NCBI RefSeq assembly: GCF_013488225.1
Contig: NZ_CP041238.1
Location: 3,001,501-3,065,500, forward strand
DNA from: Sinorhizobium mexicanum
GTDB lineage: Bacteria > Pseudomonadota > Alphaproteobacteria > Rhizobiales > Rhizobiaceae
Length of the DNA: 64,000 nt
Direction: 5' to 3'
This document shows positions 43,571-52,645 of the stretch, piece by piece. The notes beneath the pieces were generated by a model, which saw only the letters and a program-made list of their open reading frames with translations, searched no databases and was not told the origin of the DNA. The translations under genes and the position numbers were made by a program. Numbering within the stretch: position 1 is the stretch's first letter; every line of letters starts with the position of its first letter.

Positions 43571-45568
43571 ATGGCCGATCGCAACTTCACCGTCGTCGAG
43601 AACGAATGGATTACGCTCAAGGACGGGACGCGCCTTGCCGCGCGCATCTGGATGCCGGAGGGCACGGAGCAGAATCCGGTGCCGGCCGTTCTCGAATATC
43701 TGCCCTATCGCAAGCGCGACGGCACCTCAGCCCGCGATGAATCGACCTATCCGGTCTTCGCCGCCGCCGGCATTGCCGGCGTGCGCGTCGACATTCGCGG
43801 CTCCGGCGAATCCGAAGGCGTGATCGACGGGGAATATACGCCGCGCGAACTTTCCGACGGCTGCGAGATCATCGAATGGATCGCGTCGCAGCCGTGGTCA
43901 AACGGCAAGATCGGGATGATGGGCATTTCCTGGGGCGGCTTCAACTGTCTGCAGGTCGCGGCCCTCAAGCCGCCGGCGCTCAAAGCGGTCATATCGATCG
44001 CCTCGACCGTCGACCGCTACAACGACGACATCCACTACAAGAACGGCTGCCATCTCTCGGCGCAGCTCTCCTGGGCGGCGACCATGCTCGCCTATCAATC
44101 ACGCTCGCCGGATCCCGAACTTGTCGGCGAACGCTGGAAGGAAATGTGGCTTGAGCGGCTCGAAAACGAACCTTTCTTCCTGGAGGAATGGCTGGAGCAC
44201 CAGCGCCGCGACGATTTCTGGCGCCACGGGTCAATTTGCGAGGACTTCGAGCGCTTCCCCATTCCCGCCCTGGTAATCTCCGGTTGGGCGGACGGCTATC
44301 GCAACACCCCGATCAAGGCGGTCGAAGGGCTCGGCGACAAGGCGAAGGCCCTCATCGGCCCCTGGGTGCACAAATATCCGCATTTCGCCTGGCCAAAGCC
44401 GCGCGCAGATTTTCACAGCGAGGCGATCCGCTGGTGGAATCGCTGGCTGAGAGACGAGAAGAACGACGCGGAACAGCTGCCGCAGATGCGTGCCTATATT
44501 CTCGACGGGCCGAAGCCGGCGCTCAGGCGAAATGAAGATCCGGGACGGTGGATCGCCAAGGACGTTTGGACGGCGCCGGAAATGCGCGAGTTTGCCATCG
44601 CCGGCGACGGCAGTCTGACCGCTGGGGCCTCGGCGGCGAAGGGCGTCGGCGACGTTTATCTTCATTCGCCGCTCGACACCGGCACGGCCGCCGGCGAATA
44701 TTTCACGCTGAAGCCGGATGCCGAAATGGCAGGCGACCAGCGCATCGACGACGCCGGATCCCTGACCTTCGAAACGCAGCCGCTGCTTGAAGCGCAGGAT
44801 TATCTCGGACAGCCGGTCCTTAGTCTCGATGTATCCTGCAGCGCCGAAACCGCGAACCTCGTTGCCCGCATCGTCGACATTCATCCCGATGGCACCGCGA
44901 CACGCGTCGCTTTCGGCGTGCTCAATCTCGCCCACCGGAACGGCAATGCGACGCCGCAGCCGATGGAGAAAAACCGCAGAACGCGCGTCACGCTGGTGCT
45001 CGACGCATGCGGCTACCGCTTCCGCGCCGGCCATCGCATCCGCCTGTCGCTGTCGACATCCTACTGGCCGATGATCCTGCCGCCGCCGACCGATCCGGGT
45101 CTCACGATCGACACCGCCAGACTTTCACTGTCGCTACCGCTCCTCGGGGATCATCGCGAGATCGTCGTTCCCCAACCGGCAAATCCCGATCCCTTGCCGC
45201 GTTATATAGAGCACTCGCCAGGAGAGACGCGCCGCACGGTCGAGCGCGACATGACGAAAGGCGTGACGCGTTACCGGATCTACGAGGACACGGGTCTTCA
45301 TGAACACCCTGACACCGGCAACGCGACGCAAGACATCCGCGACGAGGTCTGGTCGATCGCTCCCGACGATCCGCATTCGATGACCGGGCTCTCCACATGG
45401 ACCTGTGTCGCGCAACGCGGCGATCAGGTCGTGAAGACGGTCTCGACGTCCCGCTTGGCCTGCACGGCGTCCGAGTGGATCACCTCGGCAAGGCTTGAGG
45501 CTTTCGAGGGCGAACAGAAGATTTTCGAAAAGAGCTTCGAAAAGCGTATTCAGCGAGATTTCATGTGA
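43571..45568 (+). CDS. CocE/NonD-family hydrolase
   Basis: A 665-residue alpha/beta-hydrolase of the X-Pro dipeptidyl-peptidase/cocaine-esterase group. The nucleophile is Ser in GISWGGFN (about 119-126), the Asp is probably in SGWADGYRN (about 240) and the His in GPWVHKYPH (about 265). A C-terminal jelly-roll domain starts near 340. The start ATG 43571 has GGGAGG nine bases upstream. There is no signal peptide, so it is cytoplasmic. It follows the second binding protein by 81 bp; a co-transcribed esterase or amidase acting on the imported compound is a reasonable inference. Confidence 0.87.
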   Translation: MADRNFTVVENEWITLKDGTRLAARIWMPEGTEQNPVPAVLEYLPYRKRDGTSARDESTYPVFAAAGIAGVRVDIRGSGESEGVIDGEYTPRELSDGCEIIEWIASQPWSNGKIGMMGISWGGFNCLQVAALKPPALKAVISIASTVDRYNDDIHYKNGCHLSAQLSWAATMLAYQSRSPDPELVGERWKEMWLERLENEPFFLEEWLEHQRRDDFWRHGSICEDFERFPIPALVISGWADGYRNTPIKAVEGLGDKAKALIGPWVHKYPHFAWPKPRADFHSEAIRWWNRWLRDEKNDAEQLPQMRAYILDGPKPALRRNEDPGRWIAKDVWTAPEMREFAIAGDGSLTAGASAAKGVGDVYLHSPLDTGTAAGEYFTLKPDAEMAGDQRIDDAGSLTFETQPLLEAQDYLGQPVLSLDVSCSAETANLVARIVDIHPDGTATRVAFGVLNLAHRNGNATPQPMEKNRRTRVTLVLDACGYRFRAGHRIRLSLSTSYWPMILPPPTDPGLTIDTARLSLSLPLLGDHREIVVPQPANPDPLPRYIEHSPGETRRTVERDMTKGVTRYRIYEDTGLHEHPDTGNATQDIRDEVWSIAPDDPHSMTGLSTWTCVAQRGDQVVKTVSTSRLACTASEWITSARLEAFEGEQKIFEKSFEKRIQRDFM

Positions 45569-45597
45569 GCGACCGCCGCGCGTCGAGCGTTATTGCG

Positions 45598-45881
45598 GCC
45601 CCTCATCCCGCTGCCGCGACCTTCTCCCCGCAGGCGGGGAGAAGGGACTCGCTGCCCGTCTAGCGCATCGGCCCGAAAATCGGAATCGATTTTCGGAAAG
45701 CACGATGCGTAGATTCAAAGACTTACAGCGTCCTTGGTGCGTCCGAAGGACGCACGGCGCTGCAGGGCCCCCTCCACCCCACCTGCGGAGAGAGAACGTC
45801 CATAGGAAGCTGAAGGGGTGCGCCAACCGCGACGGTGTCCCGTCGCCCCGCGCGCGGGGAGAGGGTTAGGGTGAGGGGCAA
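45598..45881. repeat. Composite repeat: RIME element interrupted by other palindromic repeats
   Basis: A RIME left half (CCTTCTCCCCGCAGGCGGGGAGAAGG, 45619-45646) and a degenerate RIME right half (...GGGGAGAGGGTTAGGGTGAGGGGC, ending 45881) are separated by about 100 bp. That segment contains a CCGAAAATCG/CGATTTTCGG palindrome (about 45672-45696) and the TTCAAAG...ACAGCG...CGCTG repeat (about 45714-45765). The region has no gene except the last codons of the minus-strand ACT gene. Confidence 0.75.
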
Positions 45882-46294
45882 AGTCCAGGGCGACTCATCG
45901 TGCCAGTCAAACCCCGCAATGCCTCCACAGCCCGCTCGCCATCCGCCGCCGGTACGAAGATGTGGTCGTGGTAGTACGCCGCGACCACATTGGCGCTGAT
46001 GCCATCGCGGGTTACCGCGGCCGATACCGCTGCAGTCAGCCCCACGGCCTCGAGGGCGGAATGCACGCTGAGCGTGATGAGGCGCAGAACCGGACCATAG
46101 GAAAGCCCGGCCGCATCCGCCCGCGATCGTTCGAGAATGAGCGTCAGGCCTTCCGCCTCGCGGAAAGTGCCGAGCGGCTCCAGCGCGAGCCAGGGCGCTA
46201 CATATCCTTGAACGGTGCAATAGACATATTCGCCTTCCTGCAGGATCGGCTTCATCTCCGCCAACAGTCGGGCAAGGTCGGTCTCTCCACTCAT
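45866..46294 (-). CDS. ACT-domain (CASTOR-like) protein
   Basis: A 142-residue small protein with an ACT-type fold: EYVYCTVQGYVAPWL near residue 23, then LRLITLSVHSALEAVGLTAA and the C-terminal SANVVAAYYHDHIFVP typical of the CASTOR/ACT group, small-molecule-binding proteins often of unknown role. It starts at ATG 46294, with four bases after the upstream esterase stop, so the two form an operon. The final residues (about LCPSP) and the stop are encoded by RIME-element DNA. Confidence 0.78.
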   Translation of the reverse strand: MSGETDLARLLAEMKPILQEGEYVYCTVQGYVAPWLALEPLGTFREAEGLTLILERSRADAAGLSYGPVLRLITLSVHSALEAVGLTAAVSAAVTRDGISANVVAAYYHDHIFVPAADGERAVEALRGLTGTMSRPGLCPSP

Positions 46295-46298
46295 ACTT

Positions 46299-47222
46299 TC
46301 ACGTCGTCCCGAGCAGTCGCGCCACGCCGTGGACGAGATGGCGAAAGCCCTCTTCTGCACCCGGACTCATGTGCCGAGCACGGAGCCAAGCATGGATCAT
46401 CTGCGGCTCTTCACGGTAGGTGACATTCACGCCTGCCTGCGCAAGCCGCGCCGCATAATTCCGCGCGTCGTCCCGTAGTGGATCGAAATTCGCCGCGGTA
46501 ATATAGGCCGGCGGCAAGCCGGAAAGATCGCTGGCCTTCAGCGGATGGGCGAAAGCATTGTCCGCCGGCGCCTTCAGGATGTCGCGGTAATAACCGACGT
46601 CCGCTGTTGTGAGCCCCGGCGCATCGGCCATCTCGATATACGAACCGCTGACGAGATCGCCGCCGAGAGCCGGATAGATCAGCACCTGACCGATGATGCC
46701 GGAGAGCCCCTCGGCCTTCGCCTTGAGCACGATGCCGGCCGTGAGATTGCCACCCGCACTGTCGCCGACCACGACCACCGGGCGGCCTCCCGCGATCAGG
46801 TTCTGCAACACCTCGTAGCAGTCCTCGAAAGCTGCCGGCCAGACATGCTCCGGCGCCAGGCGGTAGTCGACCGAGACCAGCTCGGCGCTGGTGCCGTCGG
46901 CGAGCTCCGCGCAGATCGCGTCATGGCTCTCCAGCGAACCGACGACGAAGCCGCCGCCGTGGATGTAGAAGATGCGCGTATCGGTCGCGACGTCACCTGG
47001 TTGATAGTGCCGCACCGGAATGCGCCCGCCCACGCGCTCATCCCGCCGCGTCAGCCCCACCGGAGACGGCGCGTCGAACTCGGCGCAAAGCGCGTCGTAC
47101 CAGCGGCGCTGTAGCTCAATGGAGGCGTCGACGGCATCCGCGGGACAGAACGCCTCGCAGCGTTCGTGAAAGGCGAGTATACCCGGCTCGGTCGGCATCG
47201 GTCGCGATGTCTTTGAATCCAT
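46299..47222 (-). CDS. Alpha/beta-hydrolase of the hormone-sensitive-lipase family
   Basis: A 307-residue cytoplasmic esterase: the oxyanion-hole motif IHGGGFVVGS (about 90-99), the nucleophile in VGDSAGGN (about 160), Asp in FDPLRDD (about 245) and His in QMIHAW (about 275). It is the first gene of a minus-strand pair with the ACT-domain gene and is divergent from the LysR gene at 47443. The physiological ester is unknown. Confidence 0.88.
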   Translation of the reverse strand: MDSKTSRPMPTEPGILAFHERCEAFCPADAVDASIELQRRWYDALCAEFDAPSPVGLTRRDERVGGRIPVRHYQPGDVATDTRIFYIHGGGFVVGSLESHDAICAELADGTSAELVSVDYRLAPEHVWPAAFEDCYEVLQNLIAGGRPVVVVGDSAGGNLTAGIVLKAKAEGLSGIIGQVLIYPALGGDLVSGSYIEMADAPGLTTADVGYYRDILKAPADNAFAHPLKASDLSGLPPAYITAANFDPLRDDARNYAARLAQAGVNVTYREEPQMIHAWLRARHMSPGAEEGFRHLVHGVARLLGTT

Positions 47223-47275
47223 CCTGCGCTCCCTAATGCATGTTTCCTTTAATCGTTGCCGATTGAAGGATATGC

Positions 47276-47334
47276 AGCATTCACAGTGCTACAGCGACCT
47301 TTCTGCGTCTGAAAAGATGCACGGCGCTGTAGAA
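47276..47334. repeat. Dispersed palindromic intergenic repeat, copy 3
   Basis: CAGCATTCACAGTGCTACAGCG...GCACGGCGCTGTAG, the same plan as the copies at 13332 and about 45714. It lies in the 220-bp gap between the esterase and LysR genes, whose remaining sequence shows no other feature. Confidence 0.7.
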
Positions 47335-47442
47335 GAGACCTTAGCACCGGCATCCGGTTGCGCACGACAAAATGCGGCGCGGCATGGCGCAGCCGCATTG
47401 GCTCGCTTGCCATCACGTCCCTGCCCGGTGTTAAGTCCGTGC

Positions 47443-48351
47443 ATGGCATTCACACTCCGGCAGTTGCAGTATTTCATCGCCGTCGCCGAGCAGGGCTCGG
47501 TCACCCGCGCCGCGCAGAACCTTTCGATTTCACAGTCGTCGATCACCGAAGCGATCAAGGAACTTGAAACCGACCTCGGCGTCGAGCTCTTCGACCGCCA
47601 CCCCCGCGGCCTGTCGATCACCCACAACGGCCACCAGTTCCTGCGCCACGCGACGAAGATCCTGGCCGATGTCTCCGACGCGCGGCGGAGCTTTTCCGAC
47701 AGCCGCGAGGAACTTGGAGGCAAGCTCAATCTCGGCGTCACCTCGCTCGTCGCGGGCTACGTCCTCTCCGACCTGCTTGCCCGCTACCGCCGCGCCTGTC
47801 CCGGCGTCGAAGTGAGCGCGATCGAGGACAACGGCTCCTATCTCGAGCATCTCCTGATCGGCGGCGAGCTCGACGTCGCGGTCATGGTGATCTCGAACCT
47901 GCGCGACCGCATGGCGTTGCAAGCGGAAATCCTCGAAACCTCCCCCTACCGTGTCTGGCTTCCGATCGGCCATCCGCTCGTCAGCGCCGATATCATCTCG
48001 GTCGACGACATTGCCAAGGAGCCGCTGATCATGCTGACCGTGGACGAAATCGAGGAGAACACCGGCAAGCTCCTGACGGCGCTTGGCGCCCGCCCGCACG
48101 TCGCCTTCCGCACCCGCTCGGTCGAGGCGGTCAGAAGCTTGGTCGCGACCGGCGCCGGCATCGCCCTCTTGCCCGATCTCGTCTACCGCCCCTGGTCGCT
48201 CGAAGGCGACCGGATCGAAAGCCGCGACGTGTCCGGCGCTCTCCCGGTGGTGCAGGTCGGCATGGTCTGGCGTAAAGGCTCGAGCCTGCCGCAATCGGCG
48301 CGCGATTTTGTCGGCATCGCCGAAGCCCTTCGCAGCGCTCGCCCCCGGTGA
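47443..48351 (+). CDS. LysR-family transcriptional regulator
   Basis: A 302-residue regulator of normal size. The HTH is at about residues 1-60 (LRQLQYFIAVAEQGSVTRAA, then SISQSSITEAIKELETDLGV) and the LysR substrate domain at about 90-295 (KLNLGVTSLVAGYVLSDLLA). ATG 47443 is used; the frame is open upstream through a repeat. It lies 169 bp upstream of the polyamine-type importer on the same strand, with an inverted repeat between, and probably controls it. Confidence 0.88.
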   Translation: MAFTLRQLQYFIAVAEQGSVTRAAQNLSISQSSITEAIKELETDLGVELFDRHPRGLSITHNGHQFLRHATKILADVSDARRSFSDSREELGGKLNLGVTSLVAGYVLSDLLARYRRACPGVEVSAIEDNGSYLEHLLIGGELDVAVMVISNLRDRMALQAEILETSPYRVWLPIGHPLVSADIISVDDIAKEPLIMLTVDEIEENTGKLLTALGARPHVAFRTRSVEAVRSLVATGAGIALLPDLVYRPWSLEGDRIESRDVSGALPVVQVGMVWRKGSSLPQSARDFVGIAEALRSARPR

Positions 48352-48401
48352 ACGCATGATTCGCGCGGAAAACGCTTCGATTTCCTATCATTTTTCTGCG
48401 A

Positions 48402-48418
48402 TATCGGAAAAACCGATA
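48402..48418. promoter_or_regulatory. Inverted repeat upstream of the importer, candidate LysR site
   Basis: TATCGG-AAAAA-CCGATA is a perfect 6-bp dyad with a 5-bp AT spacer, 103 bp before the binding-protein start. Size and spacing fit a LysR-type box. Confidence 0.55.
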
Positions 48419-48520
48419 GCGCCATTCTGATTAATGAATTTGCGAATGCGGGGAAATCAAGGCACGCTTCGATCTGGGAACAAAGCTGCAGAAACGCGGC
48501 ATAAACTGGGGAGACTTCCG

Positions 48521-49681
48521 ATGAAGCAGATCTTGAAATCCTGCACGGCGCTTACTCTTTCGCTGGGCCTCGTCGCCCCTGCGCTCGCGCAGGAGCCGCT
48601 GAAGGAGTTGGGCAAGGGCGAAGGGGAGCTGTCGATCGTCGCCTGGGCCGGTTACATCGAGCGCGGCGAGACCGACAAGAACTACGATTGGGTCACCGAC
48701 TTCGAGAAGGAGACGGGCTGCAAGGTCAGCGTCAAGACCGCAGCCACCTCGGATGAAATGGTCGCGCTGATGAACGAAGGCGGCTTCGACCTCGTTACTG
48801 CCTCTGGTGATGCCTCCCTGCGCCTCGTCGCCGGCAAGCGCGTCCAGCCGATCAACACCGACCTCATCCCGAGCTGGAAGACGATCGACGAGCGCATGCA
48901 GAATGCGCCGTGGCACACGGTCGCCGGCATCCACTACGGCACCCCCTATGTCTGGGGCCCGAACGTGCTGATGTACAACAAGGATGCGTTCAAGGGCGAA
49001 GCGCCGAAGAGCTGGAACGTCGTCTTCGAGGAAATGACCCTGCCTGACGGCAAGTCCAACAAGGGCCGCGTCCAGGCCTATGACGGCCCGATCCACGTCG
49101 CCGACGCTGCCAACTACCTCATGGCGCACAAGCCCGACCTCGGTATCAAGAACCCCTACGAGCTCAACGAGGATCAGTACAAGGCCGCGCTTGACCTCCT
49201 TCGCGTCCAGCGCACCCTCGTCGGCCGCTACTGGCATGATGCGATGATCCAGATTGACGACTTCAAGAACGAAGGCGTCGTCGCTTCCGGCTCCTGGCCG
49301 TTCCAGGTCAACCTGATGGAGGCCGAAAAGCTGCCGATCGCCTCTGTCATTCCGGAGGAAGGGGTAACGGGCTGGGCCGATACGACCATGCTTCACGCCG
49401 ACAGCGCGCACCCGAACTGCGCCTACATGTGGATGGAGCATACGCTTTCGCCGAAGGTGCAGGGCGACGTTTCCGCCTGGTTCGGCGCGAACCCCTCGGT
49501 CGGGGCCGCCTGCAAGGGCAATGAACTGCTGACCGACGCCGGCTGCAAGACCAACGGCTACGAGGACTTCGACAAGGTGAAGTTCTGGAAGACGCCGGTG
49601 ACAAAGTGTGAAAGCCAGGGCGAATGCGTACCCTACCACCGCTGGGTTTCCGACTATATCGGCGTGATCGGCGGGCGGTAA
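48521..49681 (+). CDS. ABC transporter substrate-binding protein (PotD/PotF-like)
   Basis: A 386-residue binding protein with a Sec signal peptide (about 1-22; LTLSLGLVAPALA/QEP). The mature start ELSIVAWAGYIERGETDKNY and the blocks FDLVTASGDASLRLVAG and GIHYGTPYVWGPNVLMYN are typical of polyamine-class binding proteins. It heads an importer operon ending in a PatD-like dehydrogenase, so putrescine or another aminobutanal precursor is the best ligand guess. It starts at ATG 48521 after GGGGAG. Confidence 0.88.
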   Translation: MKQILKSCTALTLSLGLVAPALAQEPLKELGKGEGELSIVAWAGYIERGETDKNYDWVTDFEKETGCKVSVKTAATSDEMVALMNEGGFDLVTASGDASLRLVAGKRVQPINTDLIPSWKTIDERMQNAPWHTVAGIHYGTPYVWGPNVLMYNKDAFKGEAPKSWNVVFEEMTLPDGKSNKGRVQAYDGPIHVADAANYLMAHKPDLGIKNPYELNEDQYKAALDLLRVQRTLVGRYWHDAMIQIDDFKNEGVVASGSWPFQVNLMEAEKLPIASVIPEEGVTGWADTTMLHADSAHPNCAYMWMEHTLSPKVQGDVSAWFGANPSVGAACKGNELLTDAGCKTNGYEDFDKVKFWKTPVTKCESQGECVPYHRWVSDYIGVIGGR

Positions 49682-49708
49682 GCCGCAGCAGCCGCGTCGC
49701 AAGCATCG

Positions 49709-49847
49709 CCCCTCACCTTGGCCCTCACCCCGCTCGCGGGGCGAGGGCACGCCTCCTGCAAAGCTGGAGCGTCGCCTGTAGGCCAGCGCCGGCCGCGTAT
49801 CACCTTCTCCCCGCAAGCGGAGAGGTACCCGCAGGCGGATGAGGGGC
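49709..49847. repeat. RIME-type intergenic palindromic element (degenerate)
   Basis: GCCCTCACCCCGCTCGCGGGGCGAGGGC and CCTTCTCCCCGCAAGCGGAGAGG are bounded by CCCCTCACC and GGATGAGGGGC. It separates the binding-protein and ATPase genes, the same operon position as the copy at 15733. Confidence 0.85.
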
Positions 49848-49869
49848 AAGAACATCCCGGAGCATCCCC

Positions 49870-50868
49870 ATGACCACCGCCGTCCTCTTCGACAACGTTT
49901 CCCGCTACTTCGGCGCCGTTCGCGCCGTCGATCGCGTGAACCTCGACATCGCCGAGGGCGAATTCTTCGCCATGCTCGGGCCCTCGGGCTCCGGCAAGAC
50001 GACGTGCCTCAGACTGATGGCCGGCTTCGAGCAGCCGACGGGCGGCCATATCGAAATCTTCGGTGAGACGGCCGAGGGTGTCCCGCCCTACCGGCGCAGC
50101 GTCAACACCGTGTTCCAGGACTATGCGCTCTTTCCGCACCTCTCGATCCTCGACAATGTCGCCTATGGCCTGATGGTCAAGGGCGCCGGCCGCGAGGAGC
50201 GGCGCAAGGCCGCCGAGGATGCACTCGCCATGGTCAAGCTGCCGGGCTACGGCACGCGCCGACCCGGCCAGCTCTCCGGCGGTCAGCGCCAGCGCGTGGC
50301 GCTCGCACGCGCCCTCGTCAACAAACCGAAGGTGCTGCTCCTCGACGAGCCGCTCGGAGCGCTCGACCTGAAGCTCCGCGAACAGATGCAGGAAGAACTG
50401 AAGAGCCTGCAGAAATCGCTCGGCATCACCTTCATCTTCGTCACCCACGACCAGGGCGAGGCGCTGTCGATGGCCGACCGCGTCGCCGTTTTCAACGAGG
50501 GCCAGATCCAGCAGCTCGGCAGTCCGGAAGAGGTCTACAACCACCCGAAGACCCGCTTCGTCGCCGATTTCGTCGGCTCGTCCAACGTCCTTACGACGAC
50601 GCTCTGCCAGAGGCTCGGGCTGAAGGCGCCCTTTGCCAGCCTCAGGCCGGAGGCCATCGCGATTGCGGCCCCGAGCAACGGCGCTCTGAGCCTTGCCGGC
50701 ACTATCGCTGGCCAGAGCTTCCTCGGTGCGACCAACCGCGTCGTCGTCGATGTCGACGGCGCGCGTATCGCCGTGGCAAGCCCGGCCGCACACGCGATTC
50801 CGGCCATCGGCAGCCCGGTCACGATCAGTTTCGCCGCGCGCGACCTTCACCCGATGGAGGACGCATGA
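49870..50868 (+). CDS. ABC transporter ATP-binding protein (PotA-type)
   Basis: A 332-residue ATPase: Walker A GPSGSGKTT (about 38-46), Q-loop TVFQDYALFPHL, signature LSGGQRQRVALARAL, Walker B LLLDEPLGALD, switch His in VTHDQGEAL, and a short C-terminal TOBE region. The stop overlaps the permease ATG (ATGA at 50865). Confidence 0.92.
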   Translation: MTTAVLFDNVSRYFGAVRAVDRVNLDIAEGEFFAMLGPSGSGKTTCLRLMAGFEQPTGGHIEIFGETAEGVPPYRRSVNTVFQDYALFPHLSILDNVAYGLMVKGAGREERRKAAEDALAMVKLPGYGTRRPGQLSGGQRQRVALARALVNKPKVLLLDEPLGALDLKLREQMQEELKSLQKSLGITFIFVTHDQGEALSMADRVAVFNEGQIQQLGSPEEVYNHPKTRFVADFVGSSNVLTTTLCQRLGLKAPFASLRPEAIAIAAPSNGALSLAGTIAGQSFLGATNRVVVDVDGARIAVASPAAHAIPAIGSPVTISFAARDLHPMEDA

Positions 50869-51815
50869 CCATCGTCGCCGAAAGCATCATCCTTCCGGAA
50901 CGTCGCGGCACCGCCGGTCGTCTCTCGGACTTCTTGTGGAGGCACCCACGTGTGCTCCTGGCGGTGCTGCTCGGGCCGCCGCTTCTTTGGCTGGGCGTCG
51001 TCTATCTCGGTTCGCTCTTCGCACTCCTGCTGCAGAGCTTCTTCTCGATCGATGACTTCTCCGGCCTCATCAATTACGAGTTCACGCTCGCCACCTACCG
51101 GCAGCTTTTGAGCGAGACCAATCTCGACATCATCATCCGCACCGTCACGATGGCCGCGGTGGTGACGCTTGTCTCCGCCCTCATCGCCTTTCCGATCGCC
51201 TATTACGCGGCCCGCTACGCGCGCGGAAAATGGAAGGTGCTGTTCTATCTCGGCGTCATGCTGCCGCTCTGGTCGAGCTACCTCGTCAAGATCTACGCGT
51301 GGAAGCTGATCCTCGCCAAGGAAGGCATTCTTACCTGGTTCTTCGCGAAGCTGAACCTGCTCTGGCTGCTCGACGCGTGGCTCGCGCTTCCAGTCGTCGG
51401 GGGCAATTCGCTGTCGGTCAGCTACACCGGGACCTTCATCGTCTTCGTCTATGTGTGGATGCCCTTCATGATCCTGCCGATCCAGGCGGCGCTGGAGCGG
51501 GTGCCGTCAAACCTGATCGAAGCGTCGTCGGATCTCGGCGGTACGCCGGCGCAGACCTTCCGCTACGTGCTCTTTCCGCTGGCACTGCCGGGCATCGTCG
51601 CCGGCTCGATCTTCACCTTCTCGCTGACGCTCGGCGACTACATCATCCCGCAAATCATCGGCTCGTCGCGGCTCTTCATCGGCCAGGCGGTCTATGCCCA
51701 GCAGGGCACCGCCGGCAACATTCCGCTCGCTGCCGCCTTTACGGTCGTGCCGATCGTCATCATGGGCCTCTATCTCTGGATGGCCAAACGCATGGGGGCC
51801 TTCGATGCGCTCTGA
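50865..51815 (+). CDS. ABC transporter permease (PotB-type)
   Basis: A 316-residue permease with an N-terminal cytoplasmic tail (about 35 residues), about six helices and the EAA loop [20 protein letters not shown] (about 217-236). [16 protein letters not shown] before it is typical of PotB. It overlaps the ATPase stop and, by 11 bases, the next permease. Confidence 0.9.
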   Translation: MTIVAESIILPERRGTAGRLSDFLWRHPRVLLAVLLGPPLLWLGVVYLGSLFALLLQSFFSIDDFSGLINYEFTLATYRQLLSETNLDIIIRTVTMAAVVTLVSALIAFPIAYYAARYARGKWKVLFYLGVMLPLWSSYLVKIYAWKLILAKEGILTWFFAKLNLLWLLDAWLALPVVGGNSLSVSYTGTFIVFVYVWMPFMILPIQAALERVPSNLIEASSDLGGTPAQTFRYVLFPLALPGIVAGSIFTFSLTLGDYIIPQIIGSSRLFIGQAVYAQQGTAGNIPLAAAFTVVPIVIMGLYLWMAKRMGAFDAL

Positions 51816-52620
51816 GAAATCGAACCGCGCCCCCCTGAGCCTGAAGATCGCTGCTGCGGGCGGCCTCGCCTTCATGCATCTGCCGATCCTGCTGATCTTT
51901 CTCTACGCCTTCACGACGGAGGAGAAGAGTTACCAGTTCCCGCCGCCTGGCCTGACGACGCAGTGGTTCGGCGTCGCATGGGACCGGCCGGACGTCTGGG
52001 CGGCGCTGGCGCTCTCGGTCAAGGTCGCATCGATCGCGACGGCCACGGCGCTGATGCTCGGCACGCTCTGCGCCGCCGCTGTCAGCCAGACCCGCTTCTT
52101 CGGCCGCGAGACGATCTCGCTGCTGGTCATCCTGCCGATTGCGCTCCCCGGCATCATCACCGGCATCGCCTTGCGTTCGGCCTTCTCGATGGCGGATATC
52201 CCGTTTTCCTTCTGGACCATCGTTCTCGGCCACGCGACCTTCTGCATCGTCGTCGTCTACAACAATGCGGTGGCCCGCTTCCGGCGGATCTCCGGCTCAC
52301 TGATCGAGGCCTCGATGGACCTCGGCGCCGACGGTTTCCAGACGTTCCGCTATGTAATCCTGCCGAATATCGGCACCGCGCTGCTTGCCGGCGGTATGCT
52401 CGCCTTCGCGCTTTCCTTCGACGAGGTGATCGTCACGACCTTCACTGCCGGGCAGCAATCGACCCTGCCGATCTGGATGCTGGAGGAGTTGATCCGCCCG
52501 CGCCAGCGTCCGGTAACCAATGTCGTCGCCATGATCGTGGTCGTCGTCACCTTCCTGCCGATTCTCGGCGCCTACTACCTGACGCGCGACGGCGACCAGA
52601 TCGCCGGCGCCGGCAAATGA
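51805..52620 (+). CDS. ABC transporter permease (PotC-type)
   Basis: A 271-residue permease: [20 protein letters not shown] near the N-terminus as in PotC proteins and the EAA loop [20 protein letters not shown] (about 168-187). It starts at ATG 51805 inside the end of the preceding gene; the longer open frame from 51694 has no membrane-protein character in its extension. Confidence 0.9.
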   Translation: MRSEKSNRAPLSLKIAAAGGLAFMHLPILLIFLYAFTTEEKSYQFPPPGLTTQWFGVAWDRPDVWAALALSVKVASIATATALMLGTLCAAAVSQTRFFGRETISLLVILPIALPGIITGIALRSAFSMADIPFSFWTIVLGHATFCIVVVYNNAVARFRRISGSLIEASMDLGADGFQTFRYVILPNIGTALLAGGMLAFALSFDEVIVTTFTAGQQSTLPIWMLEELIRPRQRPVTNVVAMIVVVVTFLPILGAYYLTRDGDQIAGAGK

Positions 52621-52645
52621 CATCGAACATAAAGGGAGAACAGAC

